Source: CBDHGY01 sp965263325
Lineage (GTDB): Bacteria > Pseudomonadota > Alphaproteobacteria > Caulobacterales > Hyphomonadaceae
Length of the DNA: 64,000 bases
Direction of reading: 5' to 3'
Assembly: GCA_965263325.1 (NCBI GenBank)
Contig: CBDHGY010000001.1
Span: forward strand, 9,485 to 73,484
Shown: one piece after another, positions 37,150 to 45,586 of the stretch
Layout of the letters: each line of letters opens with the position of its first letter
Position numbering within the stretch: the stretch's first letter is position 1
Translations under genes and position numbers: made by a program
The notes under the pieces: generated by a model
Database searches by the model: none
The model's input: the letters and a program-made list of their open reading frames with translations, nothing else
What the model was told of the DNA's origin: nothing

Positions 37150-37626
37150 TTATTTGTCTGGAAGACCTTCACGCGCTGCTTGGTCATAAGCGCGAACTTT
37201 TTCAGCTTCTTCCCCGACCGGCCCGATTTGATCCAGACGCCCTTCAAGCCACTCGATACCTTTACGAAGCTCGACGAGCGCTTCGTCGATATCAACGCGC
37301 TGCTTTTCAAGCTCCACAACCTGATTGCGGAATTTCTCTAGCGAGGCGCGAGTTTGAGCTCTTTGGCCATCTCCAAGTGCATAGAGGTCCAGAATTTCAC
37401 GAATATCGTTCAGAGGAAGGCCGAGGCTTTTCATGTGAACAATCAGCTTCAGACGGCCACGGTCGCGGTAAGAATACACGCGCGCCATTCCATCTCGGCT
37501 GGGGTGGAGCATGTCCTTGTCCTCGTAAAAACGGAGGGCACGGGGAGTAACGCCGAATTCACGTGCCAGTTCTGAGATAGAGTAAGTACGTGTTTCAGCA
37601 GCGGAAAGCGTCATAGAGTCTGGCAT
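37150..37626 (-). CDS. MerR-family regulator of the beta-oxidation operon
   Basis: 158 residues if it starts at the ATG at 37626; ATGs at 37614 and 37677 are alternatives, and none has a strong ribosome site. HTH: TYSISELAREFGVTPRALRFYEDK (split as YSISELAREFG and TPRALRFYEDKDML). Then the MerR helical linker and a coiled coil (about 80-130). No metal-binding cysteines, so the effector is not a metal. LiuR-type MerR proteins control branched-chain and fatty-acid catabolism in proteobacteria; the position directly upstream, same direction, as the acyl-CoA dehydrogenase genes fits that role. Probably autoregulated; see the site at 37646-37661. Confidence 0.85.
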   Translation of the reverse strand: MPDSMTLSAAETRTYSISELAREFGVTPRALRFYEDKDMLHPSRDGMARVYSYRDRGRLKLIVHMKSLGLPLNDIREILDLYALGDGQRAQTRASLEKFRNQVVELEKQRVDIDEALVELRKGIEWLEGRLDQIGPVGEEAEKVRAYDQAAREGLPDK

Positions 37627-37645
37627 TCTGTGGATAAAGCACAAC

Positions 37646-37661
37646 TTTACGCGAACGTCAA
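37646..37661. promoter_or_regulatory. Candidate MerR-type operator of the beta-oxidation operon
   Basis: TTTACGCGAACGTCAA is a nearly perfect inverted repeat (one mismatch between arms) close to the TTTACGT-type sites of LiuR regulators. On the reverse strand it lies between TTGACG and TATCCA with a 19-base spacer, the long spacing that MerR proteins need. A repeated TTGACC/TTGACG pattern surrounds it. Inference from pattern and position only. Confidence 0.45.
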
Positions 37662-37748
37662 CGTCAACTTTGGTCAACTTTAAGAGGAATCTGCTTAAAC
37701 GAATGCGTGACTAAGAAATTACTAAATGTCCGGATTCTGTTTACGTTT

Positions 37749-37763
37749 TTAACGACCTCTTAA
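37749..37763. promoter_or_regulatory. Perfect CtrA box (TTAA-N7-TTAA) upstream of podJ
   Basis: TTAA CGACCTC TTAA, an exact match to the full CtrA site, 75 bases before the podJ-type start. Two GANTC sites for the CcrM methyltransferase and GcrA (GAATC at 37687-37691, GATTC at 37733-37737) lie just upstream. This combination is the mark of cell-cycle-controlled promoters in Caulobacterales. Confidence 0.75.
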
Positions 37764-37838
37764 ACCTGTCGCGTCCATGAACGTTAAGCAATCAGAGTTA
37801 ACGGGGCCAAAGCGCCCTGCTTTTATGGGAGTTTTGTG

Positions 37839-40800
37839 ATGAGCCAGACGGGGCCCTGGAGCGTCAAGGGCATAGACGCACGCGCACGTGAAGCTGCTCG
37901 GGAACGCGCACGCCAAGAAGGTATGACGCTCGGCGAATACCTGAATTCCCTGATCCTGAAGGGCGGCGAAGTCGGCGCTCAGGATATTATTGCCCCTATT
38001 TCGGCTCCGAAGCCCAAGCCGCAAGCAGCCGCAAGCTCGCTTAACAAGCTCGTTTCGCGAATTGAAGCAGCCGAAGCTCGCTCAACACTCGCCATCACCG
38101 GCATCGATCAATCTGTTGTCGGGTTGCTCAAGCGTATTGAAGATGCAGAGACCGAACACATCGCTATGGCCCGTCATGTCGATGGTGTTATGGATGACAT
38201 TCGTTCAACATATGATGCTTTGCGCGAAAAAGTTCGCCGGATTGAGGAAGATGAGTCGGCTGAGCAAAATCTTGAAGCGCTAAAAGCTCTTGAAAATGCG
38301 CTCGGAAAACTTGCCTCTCACGTATATGAGGAAAATGCGCTCTCGCAGAGCGAAACCGATGCCATAAAAGGCCGGGTCGAAATGGGCTTCACTGACGTCA
38401 ATGACCGTCTTGAGGCGATGGACACAAAAGTTGAGAAAACGCTGACCGATGCCGCCCGGCGCGTCGAACGCGCCGTGGAGCAAGCCGAGCTGCGCGCTGA
38501 AGGGACTGTCAGACATCTATCCGAACGCATGTCCTCGCTTGATACCAAGATCGGACGTCATGAGCAGAACAACGAACAGTTTGGTCAGCGTATTGATAAA
38601 CTGGAAACGCAGATTGAGCGTCAAGACCACGCCGACAAAGAAGTCAGTGGCCGCGTGGACGAGACCGAAGCGCGCATCGGTATCGCCGAGACCGCTCTGG
38701 AAGACACCGGCACGCGCGTAGACGCCATCGAGAGCGACGTCACCACAGCACTTGAATCAATGGAAGGCACCTTGCTCCGCGTGCAGGACCGCCTCAACCG
38801 GGCGGAAACAACAACTGATGCGGCGCTAAAAAGTCTGGAATCAACTTTCGACGTTCTTGATCAGCGCATTGGTGAGGTCGCAAAAGCTGCGCCGGAGCAC
38901 GCGTTTGAACTTCGCCAACAGTTTGAAGAGCGCTTCGATGGGCTGGCAGATGATCTTCGCGCCTCAATCGCCGCAACACGCGCAGAGCTCGCAGCTGAAA
39001 TTGAGAATGTCGCAAAGGCTGGCATCGCTCCAGCTCAGCTTGAGACTTTTGAGAACAAGCTCAATGATGTTCAGAGCCGATTGACCGAAAGCGACGAACG
39101 ACAGGCAGAAGCCATTGAAAACGTGGGCGAGCAGGTCAACCGGATTTCTGAGAATTTTGACAAGCGCATAACCGAAATTGAGCAAACCGAAGGCTCTGAG
39201 CAGATCGCTGCCGAGTTTGGCAAGCTTGCCGCTGTCGTTGATGAGCGTCTGGAAAAACTCGAAAGCCGTGAATCCTCGGCCATTGAACGCGTCGGCGATG
39301 AAATGACAAAGATTGCTGACCAACTCGATCAGCGAATTTCAGATTCCGAACAGCGGAGCGCATCCGCTATAGAACAAGTCGGCGAGCAAGTCTCACGCGT
39401 GGCGAACAAGCTTCAATCGCGTCAGGACGATGCTTTCGAAGCGTTTGCGAAGAAAATCGACGATAGCGCTAATCGCTCTGACGAGAAGCTTTCAGACGCT
39501 CTGGCAAATGTTTCAGAGCGCCTTGAATTAATGCAGTCGCAATCGGCAAGCACGCTCTCACCTGTTCAGAAAGCTATTGCCTCCCTTGCGACCAGGCTGG
39601 ACTCTTTAGAGGAGTTTGCCTCGCCCCCTTTTGCTGAAGCGCCGCGGGCGGCGGCGCTTCCTGACATGCGCCCGCTTCCAATCAATGATCCGCTCTTTAC
39701 AGAAGAAGGCAAAGACGGGCTTTCGGCGACAGAATTCGATGGCGCATCAGGTCAACCAACTGAAACAAAGACTGCGGCGCAATCAAATGATGGCGCCGGT
39801 TATGAGGATCTGGCATCAACAATCTCTGTTGATGACGGCGAAACGGAAACCTCAAATGCTAGTGCATTCGAGCCTGGCATTGAGGGTTGGGACGACATTC
39901 CAGCCGAAATCGAACAGGATAGCGAAGCAGAACAATATATCGCGGAAGTTCCCGCGCCTGAAGGCGGTGCGCCTGCCGGCGACCCGGTTTCGGAACTTGA
40001 AAACTGGGACGAAAGCGCCAGCGAAGCGCGCGATATTGATGTGTTTGATGACGTCTTTGACACGCCCACAAATTCAGGCGAAACAACGCAGCCGAAAAAA
40101 CAACAGGCCTCGGATACTCCTAATGACTATCTGAAGAACGCGCGTGCGGCAGCGCTTAACGCTGCATCGCCTTCAGACAATTCAAAATCCAAGCGCAAGG
40201 ACAAAAAAGATAAGTCCGACAAAACACCGAAAACTACTCGCGCAGAAACAACAAATGATGGCGGCAACGGTTCATCGAAACTGCCATTAATTGCGACAGC
40301 ATCCGTCGTCGCGCTCGCCACCGCTGGCGGCACTGCATATTACGCGATGAAAGACAATGACTCGTTTGATGTTCAGAAGATCGCAACACCGCAAATGGCG
40401 AATGGCGCGGTGGAAGCTGAATCAATGGAAACCGTTCTGAGCGAATCCCCAGGTGCCGCGCCTGTTGAATTAGCGGATGCCGCAATCGAAAGTGAATTGT
40501 TCGACGAAGATGCAGTAGATGTGGATGCCGCGGAAACGTCGCCTGCTGAAGTGAAGCCTGAGGAACAACTCCCTCCAGAGGTTGAGCAGGTTGTTGAACC
40601 AAAGCAGTCCGTTAAACCAGAACCTTCAGTACCTTCCCCGCCCCCCGAAAAGACAGTTCTTGCCGCGGCGGCCCCAAAACCTGAAACCGCTAAACCACTG
40701 TCCGCCGATACGCGTCCATCAATCCCTCGGATCACTGCGCCGGTAAGTCTTGAATCAGCTGCCTCAGATGGCGATCCAAAGGCGATGTTTATGCTTGCAA

Positions 40801-41537
40801 AATCCAAGCTGGATACCGGCGGATATGCAGAGGGCGCAGCGCTCATGAAACGCTCTGCCGACGCTGGTGAACCTGCGGCGCAATATCGCCTCGGCAAACT
40901 GCATGAAAAAGGACTTGGTGTTCCTCGAGACTTTGCCCAAGCGCGTAAATGGACTGAGTCAGCGGCCAATGGCGGGAATATCCGCGCGATGCATGACCTC
41001 GCCGTGTTTTATGCACAAGGCGATGGCGGACCTCAAAGTTACGCCGCCGCTGTGAATTGGTTCCGAAAAGCAGCCGAATTTGGTGTAGTCGACAGCCAGT
41101 ACAATCTCGGTGTTCTTTATGAACGCGGAATAGGCATCGACCCGGACCCAACGGAAGCTTTGTTTTGGTTTGTTATCGCGGCCCGCGGCGGTGATGCTGC
41201 GTCAGCAGCAAAGATCCAAGAGTTGTCGAAAGCGCTGCCGGTCGACACAGCAAAAGCGGTCACGACACGTGCGCAAAACTGGACCCCTAAACAAGCGTCT
41301 GGACAGGCAAATGGTATCTTCCCTGCAAAAGAGTGGGGCGGTATCAACAAGCAACATATTACCCAGGTTCAAACCGCTTTGAACGCGCTCGGCTACGACG
41401 TCGGCAGCCCGGACGGATCTGTCGGAGCCGCAACCAGCTCGGCCATACGCGCGTTTGAACGCAAACATGGCATGCCGAGCACAGGCCAGGTAACAACTGA
41501 CCTCATTGCTAAAATCAACGAGCTCGCGACGAGTTAA
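37839..41537 (+). CDS. podJ: PodJ-type polar organizer
   Basis: 1232 residues. N-terminus SQTGPWSVKGIDARAREAARERARQEGM (only GPWSVKGIDARAREAA and the MTLGEYLNSLI that follows are quoted) is the conserved PodJ start. Residues 70-600 form long coiled coil; then an acidic Pro/Ser/Glu-rich region (about 600-810), a single membrane span (LPLIATASVVALATAGGTAYY, near residue 815-837), a second acidic linker, Sel1-type TPR repeats (about 970-1130, e.g. AAQYRLGKLHEKGLGV) and a peptidoglycan-binding domain (VQTALNALGYDVG, near 1175-1225). PodJ places proteins for pili and holdfast at the new pole. The start is the second of two adjacent ATG/GTG codons. CtrA box upstream. Confidence 0.9.
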   Translation: MSQTGPWSVKGIDARAREAARERARQEGMTLGEYLNSLILKGGEVGAQDIIAPISAPKPKPQAAASSLNKLVSRIEAAEARSTLAITGIDQSVVGLLKRIEDAETEHIAMARHVDGVMDDIRSTYDALREKVRRIEEDESAEQNLEALKALENALGKLASHVYEENALSQSETDAIKGRVEMGFTDVNDRLEAMDTKVEKTLTDAARRVERAVEQAELRAEGTVRHLSERMSSLDTKIGRHEQNNEQFGQRIDKLETQIERQDHADKEVSGRVDETEARIGIAETALEDTGTRVDAIESDVTTALESMEGTLLRVQDRLNRAETTTDAALKSLESTFDVLDQRIGEVAKAAPEHAFELRQQFEERFDGLADDLRASIAATRAELAAEIENVAKAGIAPAQLETFENKLNDVQSRLTESDERQAEAIENVGEQVNRISENFDKRITEIEQTEGSEQIAAEFGKLAAVVDERLEKLESRESSAIERVGDEMTKIADQLDQRISDSEQRSASAIEQVGEQVSRVANKLQSRQDDAFEAFAKKIDDSANRSDEKLSDALANVSERLELMQSQSASTLSPVQKAIASLATRLDSLEEFASPPFAEAPRAAALPDMRPLPINDPLFTEEGKDGLSATEFDGASGQPTETKTAAQSNDGAGYEDLASTISVDDGETETSNASAFEPGIEGWDDIPAEIEQDSEAEQYIAEVPAPEGGAPAGDPVSELENWDESASEARDIDVFDDVFDTPTNSGETTQPKKQQASDTPNDYLKNARAAALNAASPSDNSKSKRKDKKDKSDKTPKTTRAETTNDGGNGSSKLPLIATASVVALATAGGTAYYAMKDNDSFDVQKIATPQMANGAVEAESMETVLSESPGAAPVELADAAIESELFDEDAVDVDAAETSPAEVKPEEQLPPEVEQVVEPKQSVKPEPSVPSPPPEKTVLAAAAPKPETAKPLSADTRPSIPRITAPVSLESAASDGDPKAMFMLAKSKLDTGGYAEGAALMKRSADAGEPAAQYRLGKLHEKGLGVPRDFAQARKWTESAANGGNIRAMHDLAVFYAQGDGGPQSYAAAVNWFRKAAEFGVVDSQYNLGVLYERGIGIDPDPTEALFWFVIAARGGDAASAAKIQELSKALPVDTAKAVTTRAQNWTPKQASGQANGIFPAKEWGGINKQHITQVQTALNALGYDVGSPDGSVGAATSSAIRAFERKHGMPSTGQVTTDLIAKINELATS

Positions 41538-41540
41538 GTC

Positions 41541-42269
41541 TCACAGCGACCAACGCGACGCTGCTGCCTGCCGGTCAGGTATCAGGTGCTTTGAGTTGAT
41601 CGCAAACACGCGGCTTTCCCCAAGAGCAAAGCTCAACCACCCGTTGGGGAACACTGGATCGTAAGCATGATCAAGCACGTTAAGCCCGCCGGTAAATGCA
41701 CCGAGGGCAGGCATGATGAGCCGCTCACCGTCTGTTACGAAGCAGCGCCTGCGAACAGAACGGCCTGACTTGCTTGCGACTTTGGCGACCGGATGCAAAT
41801 GCCCGGCAATCTCTCCTCTCTCACCTGTGGGTTCATGACGAAACACGAGTGCACCAATACGGAGAACCTTTTCAGCTCGCCCGCCGAGATGTGCTGGAGG
41901 ATCAGGGTCATGATTGCCCTCAACCCAGACCCAGTCATGTGAGTTTGTGAGAGCGCGGATTCGCGCTGTATCTGGCTCCGACAAACGCAACTCCGCCGAT
42001 CGATCGTGAAAACTATCACCGAGAGAGATAACCGAATCCGGATTGTATTTCCTGCAGGCCTCTTCCACGACTGAAAGCGTTGCGCAGGTGTCATAAGGGG
42101 GAAGCATTTGACCGCGCTTTGCAAATGACGATCCTTTCTCCAAGTGCAAGTCGGAAACGACAAGCACCCTCCGCGCCTCCCACCAGAGCCCCCCACATGG
42201 TAGTGGCAAGAGCATCTCACCTGCTAGGCAAAGTTGATTCTCGGTTGCGGGTTTCGGTAATGCAGACAT
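41541..42269 (-). CDS. pdeM: Ligase-associated DNA-damage endonuclease PdeM (metallophosphoesterase)
   Basis: 242 residues. Calcineurin-type phosphoesterase motifs in order: DLHLEKGSSFA, GDSFHDR, GNHD and GHLHP, the set that binds two metal ions. This family is named for its place next to the ligase-associated helicase, which is indeed directly upstream here. Predicted to process DNA ends in repair. The stop lies 3 bases from the stop of podJ. Confidence 0.9.
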   Translation of the reverse strand: MSALPKPATENQLCLAGEMLLPLPCGGLWWEARRVLVVSDLHLEKGSSFAKRGQMLPPYDTCATLSVVEEACRKYNPDSVISLGDSFHDRSAELRLSEPDTARIRALTNSHDWVWVEGNHDPDPPAHLGGRAEKVLRIGALVFRHEPTGERGEIAGHLHPVAKVASKSGRSVRRRCFVTDGERLIMPALGAFTGGLNVLDHAYDPVFPNGWLSFALGESRVFAINSKHLIPDRQAAASRWSL

Positions 42270-42347
42270 GACACCTATGTCTGAAGCGCTCTGTTTGGCT
42301 GGTCAAGTCGCACCTAGATCCGGGCGTCTACATAGGTGAGACCTTTG

Positions 42348-44819
42348 TTATATTCCCATAGCCTCATTCACCATTTCAGCCTCGCTGAGGATCGCTTCCG
42401 TCGTCGCAGCGCCGTAGACCGGCTCTTTGCCGACTTCGAGCATTACCGGCACAGCGAACGGGCTGATCTTTTCAAGCCGCTCATGCACAATCTTCCCTTC
42501 AACACGGGTCAACATGTTGGAGAGCCGGCGAATATCCAGAAGGCCTGTGGCCGCGTCCTGCCGCGCAGCTTGTAACAAGATATGATCAGGTTCGTGACTT
42601 CGCAGCACATCGAAAATAAGGTCTGTGGAGAATGTCACCTGACGTCCCGTCTTTTTTTGCCCCGGCATACGCCTGGCAATCAAACCTGAGGTGAGCGCAC
42701 AGTGGGCAAATGTCCGCTTCATGAGCGCAGACTCATCCAACCATTCCTCCAGATCATCCCCTAAAATATCAGGTGACAACAATTCCGACATGTCGAGATC
42801 TGACAAGTCGTCCATCGCCCAAACCCCCATTGTATACTCAGAGGCAACGAAGCCGAGTGGCTTCTTGCCCCAACGCTCAAGCCGGCGTGTCAGCAACATG
42901 CCAAGCGTTTGGTGCGCAAGGCGGCCCTCAAATGGATATAGCACCGCATAGAAACGTTCTCCGCGCGGAAAAGTTTCGATCAGCAGGTGATCCGCAGGCG
43001 GAATAGATGACCGTTGGCGCTGAATTTCGAACCATTCGCGAACTTGGGCTGGCAGCGCGCTCCACTGTTTGGGATCATGTATCATTTTGCGTACCCGCTC
43101 GGCTAGAAAAGTCGTCATCGGAAACTTGCCACCATTGTAAGATGGAATTGCGGGCTTTTCGGATTTCGAGCGCGTGACCAAGACCTGATCGTTTTCAATG
43201 CCGAGCAAACGCAATATCTCTCCTGCAAACAGGAAACTATCTCCTGGTGAGAGCGTGCCAATGAAATATTCTTCAATCTCGCCGAGCTTGCGACCTGCCC
43301 GAACCGCTTTGCGGCGTTCAGCCGTTTTGCCACCAACGAAATTAGCAAGCCGAACGTCCAGGTGCTGCGCTTCAACAATCGCACCGACATTCATGCGGTG
43401 CTTTTGCACTTCTTCTCTGGTGCGCGCGACCCACAATCCATCCGGGCGGCGGACAATGCGGTGGAACCGGTCATAGGTCTTGAGCGCGTACCCCCCGCTC
43501 GCCACAAAGTCGACAATACGTTCCCAGGTTTCCCAATCGAGATTCCGGAAGGGCGCGGCGCGGATCACCTCTTCGTACAGCTCGTCGAGCTTGAACCCCA
43601 TGCCGCAAGCTCGGCCCATGACATGCTGTGCAAGCACATCCAGCGCGCCCTCGCGAATGCCCTCGCCATCCATATCACCATTTTCGACAGCCGCCTCAGC
43701 GGCGCGGCATTCGAGAATCTCGAACCTATTTGTCGGAACAAGCACCGCTTCACTCGCCTCATCCATACGGTGATTGGCACGCCCAATCCGCTGAACCAGT
43801 CGCGCGGCACCTTTCGGTGCGCCCATCTGAATAACGAGGTCAACCTCACCCCAATCGATGCCAAGATCCAGCGTGGACGTACAAACCACTGCCTTGATCG
43901 CACCTGTAGCCATAGCAGCCTCGACTTTCTGACGCTGCTCTTTGGCAAGGGAACCGTGATGCAATGCGATAGCGAGACCATCTTCGTTTGCGCGCCAAAG
44001 CTCCTGAAACAGGAACTCAGCCTGAGCGCGGGTATTTACGAATACGAGCGCCATATGAGAACGCTTAATCGCCTCATAGACTTCCGGAACTGCAAACCGG
44101 CCGGAATGTCCCGACCAGGGAATACGCTCACGCGAGACCAAAATGTTCACATTTGCGGAGATGCCGCCATCAGCCACAATTACCTTCGCATCCGGAGCGA
44201 GCCAGCGTGCCAAGGCGTCTGGATCCTTCACAGTTGCCGACAAGCCGACAAACCGGCATTGAGGTGCCCAGCGTGCAAGTGTCGCCAAACCGAGGGACAG
44301 CAAGTCCCCTCGCTTAGAAGGAGCAACTGCGTGGATCTCGTCGATGATCACGCATTTTAAATCGGAGAAAAAATCAGCGGCATGATCTGACGCAATAAAA
44401 AGCGCGAGCTGTTCCGGTGTGGTCAGGAGAATATCCGGAGGGTCGCGGCGCTGTTTCTGGCGTTTGTGGGCTGGTGTATCACCTGTGCGCGTTTCGATCC
44501 GAATGCCGAGTTCCATTTCATCAGCGGGCAGATTTAAATTTCGTTCGACATCGACCGCCAACGCTTTCAAAGGCGAAATGTATAGCGTGTGCAAGCCCGG
44601 CCGGTCTGGTTCTCCGCGCTGATTGAGCTCAATCAAACTGGCGAGGAAACCTGCCAGAGTTTTACCGCCTCCCGTCGGTGCGATCAGCAAAGCACTCTCG
44701 CCGGCGAGCGCCGCTTGCGTGAGCGCAAGTTGATGCGGGCGCGGCACCCATCCGCGCGAAGAGAACCAATCATCAAAAACGCTAGGTAGCGCAAAAGCAG
44801 GCGATGATGCATCAGCCAT
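42348..44819 (-). CDS. Ligase-associated DEXH-box helicase (Lhr-like)
   Basis: 823 residues. Superfamily 2 motifs: Walker A APTGGGKTLAG (about 47-57), DEIH in VIIDEIHAVAPSKRGDLLSLG, SATV, and QRIGRANHR in the second RecA domain. The C-terminal half has the Lhr-type winged-helix and beta domain. Such helicases are encoded with PdeM, an exonuclease and an ATP ligase. PdeM follows after 78 bases; the exonuclease is 2.5 kb away and the ligase 26 kb away. Confidence 0.92.
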   Translation of the reverse strand: MADASSPAFALPSVFDDWFSSRGWVPRPHQLALTQAALAGESALLIAPTGGGKTLAGFLASLIELNQRGEPDRPGLHTLYISPLKALAVDVERNLNLPADEMELGIRIETRTGDTPAHKRQKQRRDPPDILLTTPEQLALFIASDHAADFFSDLKCVIIDEIHAVAPSKRGDLLSLGLATLARWAPQCRFVGLSATVKDPDALARWLAPDAKVIVADGGISANVNILVSRERIPWSGHSGRFAVPEVYEAIKRSHMALVFVNTRAQAEFLFQELWRANEDGLAIALHHGSLAKEQRQKVEAAMATGAIKAVVCTSTLDLGIDWGEVDLVIQMGAPKGAARLVQRIGRANHRMDEASEAVLVPTNRFEILECRAAEAAVENGDMDGEGIREGALDVLAQHVMGRACGMGFKLDELYEEVIRAAPFRNLDWETWERIVDFVASGGYALKTYDRFHRIVRRPDGLWVARTREEVQKHRMNVGAIVEAQHLDVRLANFVGGKTAERRKAVRAGRKLGEIEEYFIGTLSPGDSFLFAGEILRLLGIENDQVLVTRSKSEKPAIPSYNGGKFPMTTFLAERVRKMIHDPKQWSALPAQVREWFEIQRQRSSIPPADHLLIETFPRGERFYAVLYPFEGRLAHQTLGMLLTRRLERWGKKPLGFVASEYTMGVWAMDDLSDLDMSELLSPDILGDDLEEWLDESALMKRTFAHCALTSGLIARRMPGQKKTGRQVTFSTDLIFDVLRSHEPDHILLQAARQDAATGLLDIRRLSNMLTRVEGKIVHERLEKISPFAVPVMLEVGKEPVYGAATTEAILSEAEMVNEAMGI

Positions 44820-44896
44820 GTGCGATATTTAATGTAGAGCCGACTGGCCAAACGCTCTCTTGCTTCAGATAAGGTTCAGCCAAATTGTCGTTTACC

Positions 44897-44912
44897 TTGT
44901 CTTGAAAGACAA
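44897..44912. repeat. Short palindrome in a divergent promoter region
   Basis: TTGTCTT GA AAGACAA, perfect seven-base arms, 17 bases before the start of the secreted-protein gene and 77 bases before that of the helicase gene. Could be an operator; no regulator is assigned. Confidence 0.35.
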
Positions 44913-44929
44913 ACCAATCGGAGCTCTCC

Positions 44930-45586
44930 ATGCGCAAACTCATTGGACTATCAATTCTCGTTGCCTTGCCTGCGAGCGCCGAAGAGACGCCATCTTTGAT
45001 TGAACTTGCCCGTCAGGTCACGACGGATGGGCCAATTTATGCCTATGACATGACTTATCAAACCGCAGAATTGACCGCTACAGGCAAAATAGACCCGACG
45101 CAGCCGGAAGGAAGCCGGGTGACTATTTACACGCCCGAGAAATCAAATTGGCCAAAAGATTTCGAAAAAGGGTTAGAGGAAATTGACGCCGATGCCGACG
45201 GCGATATCTGGTGCACGAACATGCTCGAGATTGTTCCAAGTGATGCGCAATTAGTCTCAGACGATAACGGCGTCGCACGCTACTCATTCATCCCCAAACC
45301 GGAAAACAAAGAAGACAAAAAATTCATGAAACACCTCACCGGCACGATTGATATCGACATGTCGGATGGATCGGTTCTGAATTTTCGAATGGCCTCTCAA
45401 AAATCGTTCAAGCCACATATGATGGTGAAGATAAATTCGTTTGATATGTCTGCAACGTGTGAACGCGCGCCAGACGGGCGAACTTTTATGGCAGAAATGG
45501 AAACCAAGGTTTCCGGCTCTGCAGCAATGCAGACATTTAATGAAGGTGAGACACGGAAAATTACCGCGCTCTATCCAACACGCTAA
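44930..45586 (+). CDS. Hypothetical secreted protein
   Basis: 218 residues with a cleavable signal peptide (IGLSILVALPASA, cut near residue 17). The mature protein is acidic, mostly beta-strand by pattern, with two Cys that could pair. No recognised family. Its last four bases overlap the end of the convergent serine-hydrolase gene. Confidence 0.6.
   Translation: MRKLIGLSILVALPASAEETPSLIELARQVTTDGPIYAYDMTYQTAELTATGKIDPTQPEGSRVTIYTPEKSNWPKDFEKGLEEIDADADGDIWCTNMLEIVPSDAQLVSDDNGVARYSFIPKPENKEDKKFMKHLTGTIDIDMSDGSVLNFRMASQKSFKPHMMVKINSFDMSATCERAPDGRTFMAEMETKVSGSAAMQTFNEGETRKITALYPTR

Noticed and set aside
43362..44360. 332-codon open frame antisense to the DEXH helicase
   Set aside because: Lies wholly within the helicase gene on the other strand, with no signal, domain or ribosome site; helicase motifs explain the region.
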